DNA of 64,000 bases from positions 57,404,883-57,468,882 of the forward strand of contig JBAIZL010000003.1 in NCBI GenBank assembly GCA_036971475.1, written 5' to 3'. Both the position numbers and the translations under genes were made by a program. The notes beneath the pieces are model-generated. The model was not told the origin of the DNA. It saw only the letters and a program-made list of their open reading frames with translations, and did not search any database. The DNA is from Prosapia bicincta (Eukaryota; Arthropoda; Insecta; Hemiptera; Cercopidae). The stretch's first letter is position 1; every line of letters starts with the position of its first letter. Of this stretch, positions 63,395-64,000 are shown piece by piece.

Positions 63395-63460
63395 GTGAGT
63401 GTGTGTAAGTGTGTGGGGGGGATGTTTGTGTGTGTGTGTGTTTACGTTTGTATGTACGTA
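63395..63460. repeat. (GT)-rich microsatellite 3' of the LTR element
   Basis: GTGAGTGTGTGTAAGTGTGT, a G-run, then more GT. Confidence 0.85.
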
Positions 63461-63539
63461 TGTATGCGCCTCATACATTGTTAAACCACTAATCCTATCA
63501 CCATGAAACATTCCTAGGACGGTTTATAACATAGTAAGT

Positions 63540-63600
63540 CTAAGAGCGTAGCCAGGGATACAGGGGCAACAGGTGCACGTGACCCCCCCCCCCAAACCAA
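63540..63600. repeat. Short GCGTAGCCAGG...CCCCCCCC dispersed motif
   Basis: AGCGTAGCCAGGGATACAGG followed by a C10 run. This motif, a poly-G/C run next to GCGTAGCCAGG, is common at ends of dispersed repeats in invertebrates. The element itself is not delimited. Confidence 0.4.
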
Positions 63601-63675
63601 TTATTTTATCAGAAAAATATTAACCTATTAAACGGCGCTATCTATCTAAATAAAAATGTTTAACGGAAAAATATT

Positions 63676-63680
<5 letters not shown>

Positions 63681-63736
<56 letters not shown>
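63681..63736. repeat. (TA)n(TG)n microsatellite
   Basis: About 12 TA then about 15 TG units. Confidence 0.95.
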
Positions 63737-63737
<1 letters not shown>

Positions 63738-64000
63738 ATATATTGGCATCATATTATATAACTTTTGGTTTTGAGAATGAGACGTAGTGCAATGTTATCC
63801 CTTACCTATATAGGTGTTTTCTATTTTGGTTCAAGAGATGTAAATAAAATCCCACGCACCTCTTACTACAATGTCTACTGCCAACTCAAGAAATATCTCA
63901 CACTCGGCTTAGTAGAATTGTGAAGAGGCCAAGTTTTATGTCTTACGTATATATTTTTTTTATTCATAACAAAATTCAATATTATTATATCAGTGTAGTA

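Overview
This is eukaryotic nuclear DNA, most likely from an arthropod and probably an insect. It is strongly AT-rich by eye, has long (TA)n, (GT)n and (CT)n microsatellites, and shows no operons or closely packed genes. No intact host protein-coding gene, rRNA or tRNA could be supported. Almost everything recognisable is a mobile element, a satellite, or one compositionally foreign island.

Layout. (1) 1-2332, minus strand: front part of a Ty3/gypsy retrotransposon. It has gag, an A AAA AAC -1 frameshift site, then protease and the start of reverse transcriptase, running off the left edge. Leader and probably LTR lie at 2333 to about 3790. (2) 4005-14530: a hammerhead-like, hairpin-bearing short repeat family next to (TA)n (further copies near 9.8, 44.1 and 54.7 kb); a microsatellite-bearing dispersed element; two fold-back elements sharing an internal module (8.07-9.56 kb and about 11.8-12.7 kb); and a decayed Tigger/pogo transposase. 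(3) 21.26-27.76 kb: a visibly GC-richer island bounded by (TA)n tracts. It holds one intact-looking BIR-domain (IAP-like) reading frame with a cut-off RING, followed by several families of degenerate tandem repeats. Its composition and gene type suggest an endogenised large DNA virus fragment, but this is inference. (4) 32.1-33.6, 46.8-48.9 and 60.2-63.4 kb: copies of one LTR retrotransposon with a very long LTR (about 1.9-2.1 kb). Only the last keeps a lysine-tRNA-type primer site and the start of gag. Several copies lie against (GT)n. (5) 37.903-39.606 kb: a pogo-type DNA transposon with TA target duplications whose catalytic domain is deleted. (6) Two pairs of inverted dispersed repeats (39.88-40.35 with 59.1-59.56; 41.69-42.32 with 55.07-57.1). 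The second pair is interrupted by a mariner/Tc1-type transposon at 55.52-56.86. (7) 51.43-54.23 kb: a 59-bp-period satellite with two alternating unit types.

The elements do not act as one system. They record nested insertions: mariner inside a dispersed repeat, an LTR fragment inside the GC-rich island, LTR elements inside microsatellites. The points most worth pursuing are the GC-rich island with its BIR gene, the long-LTR family with its possible internal intron and (GT)n association, and the hammerhead-like hairpin repeats. All similarity statements come from reading the sequence by eye; no database search was run.
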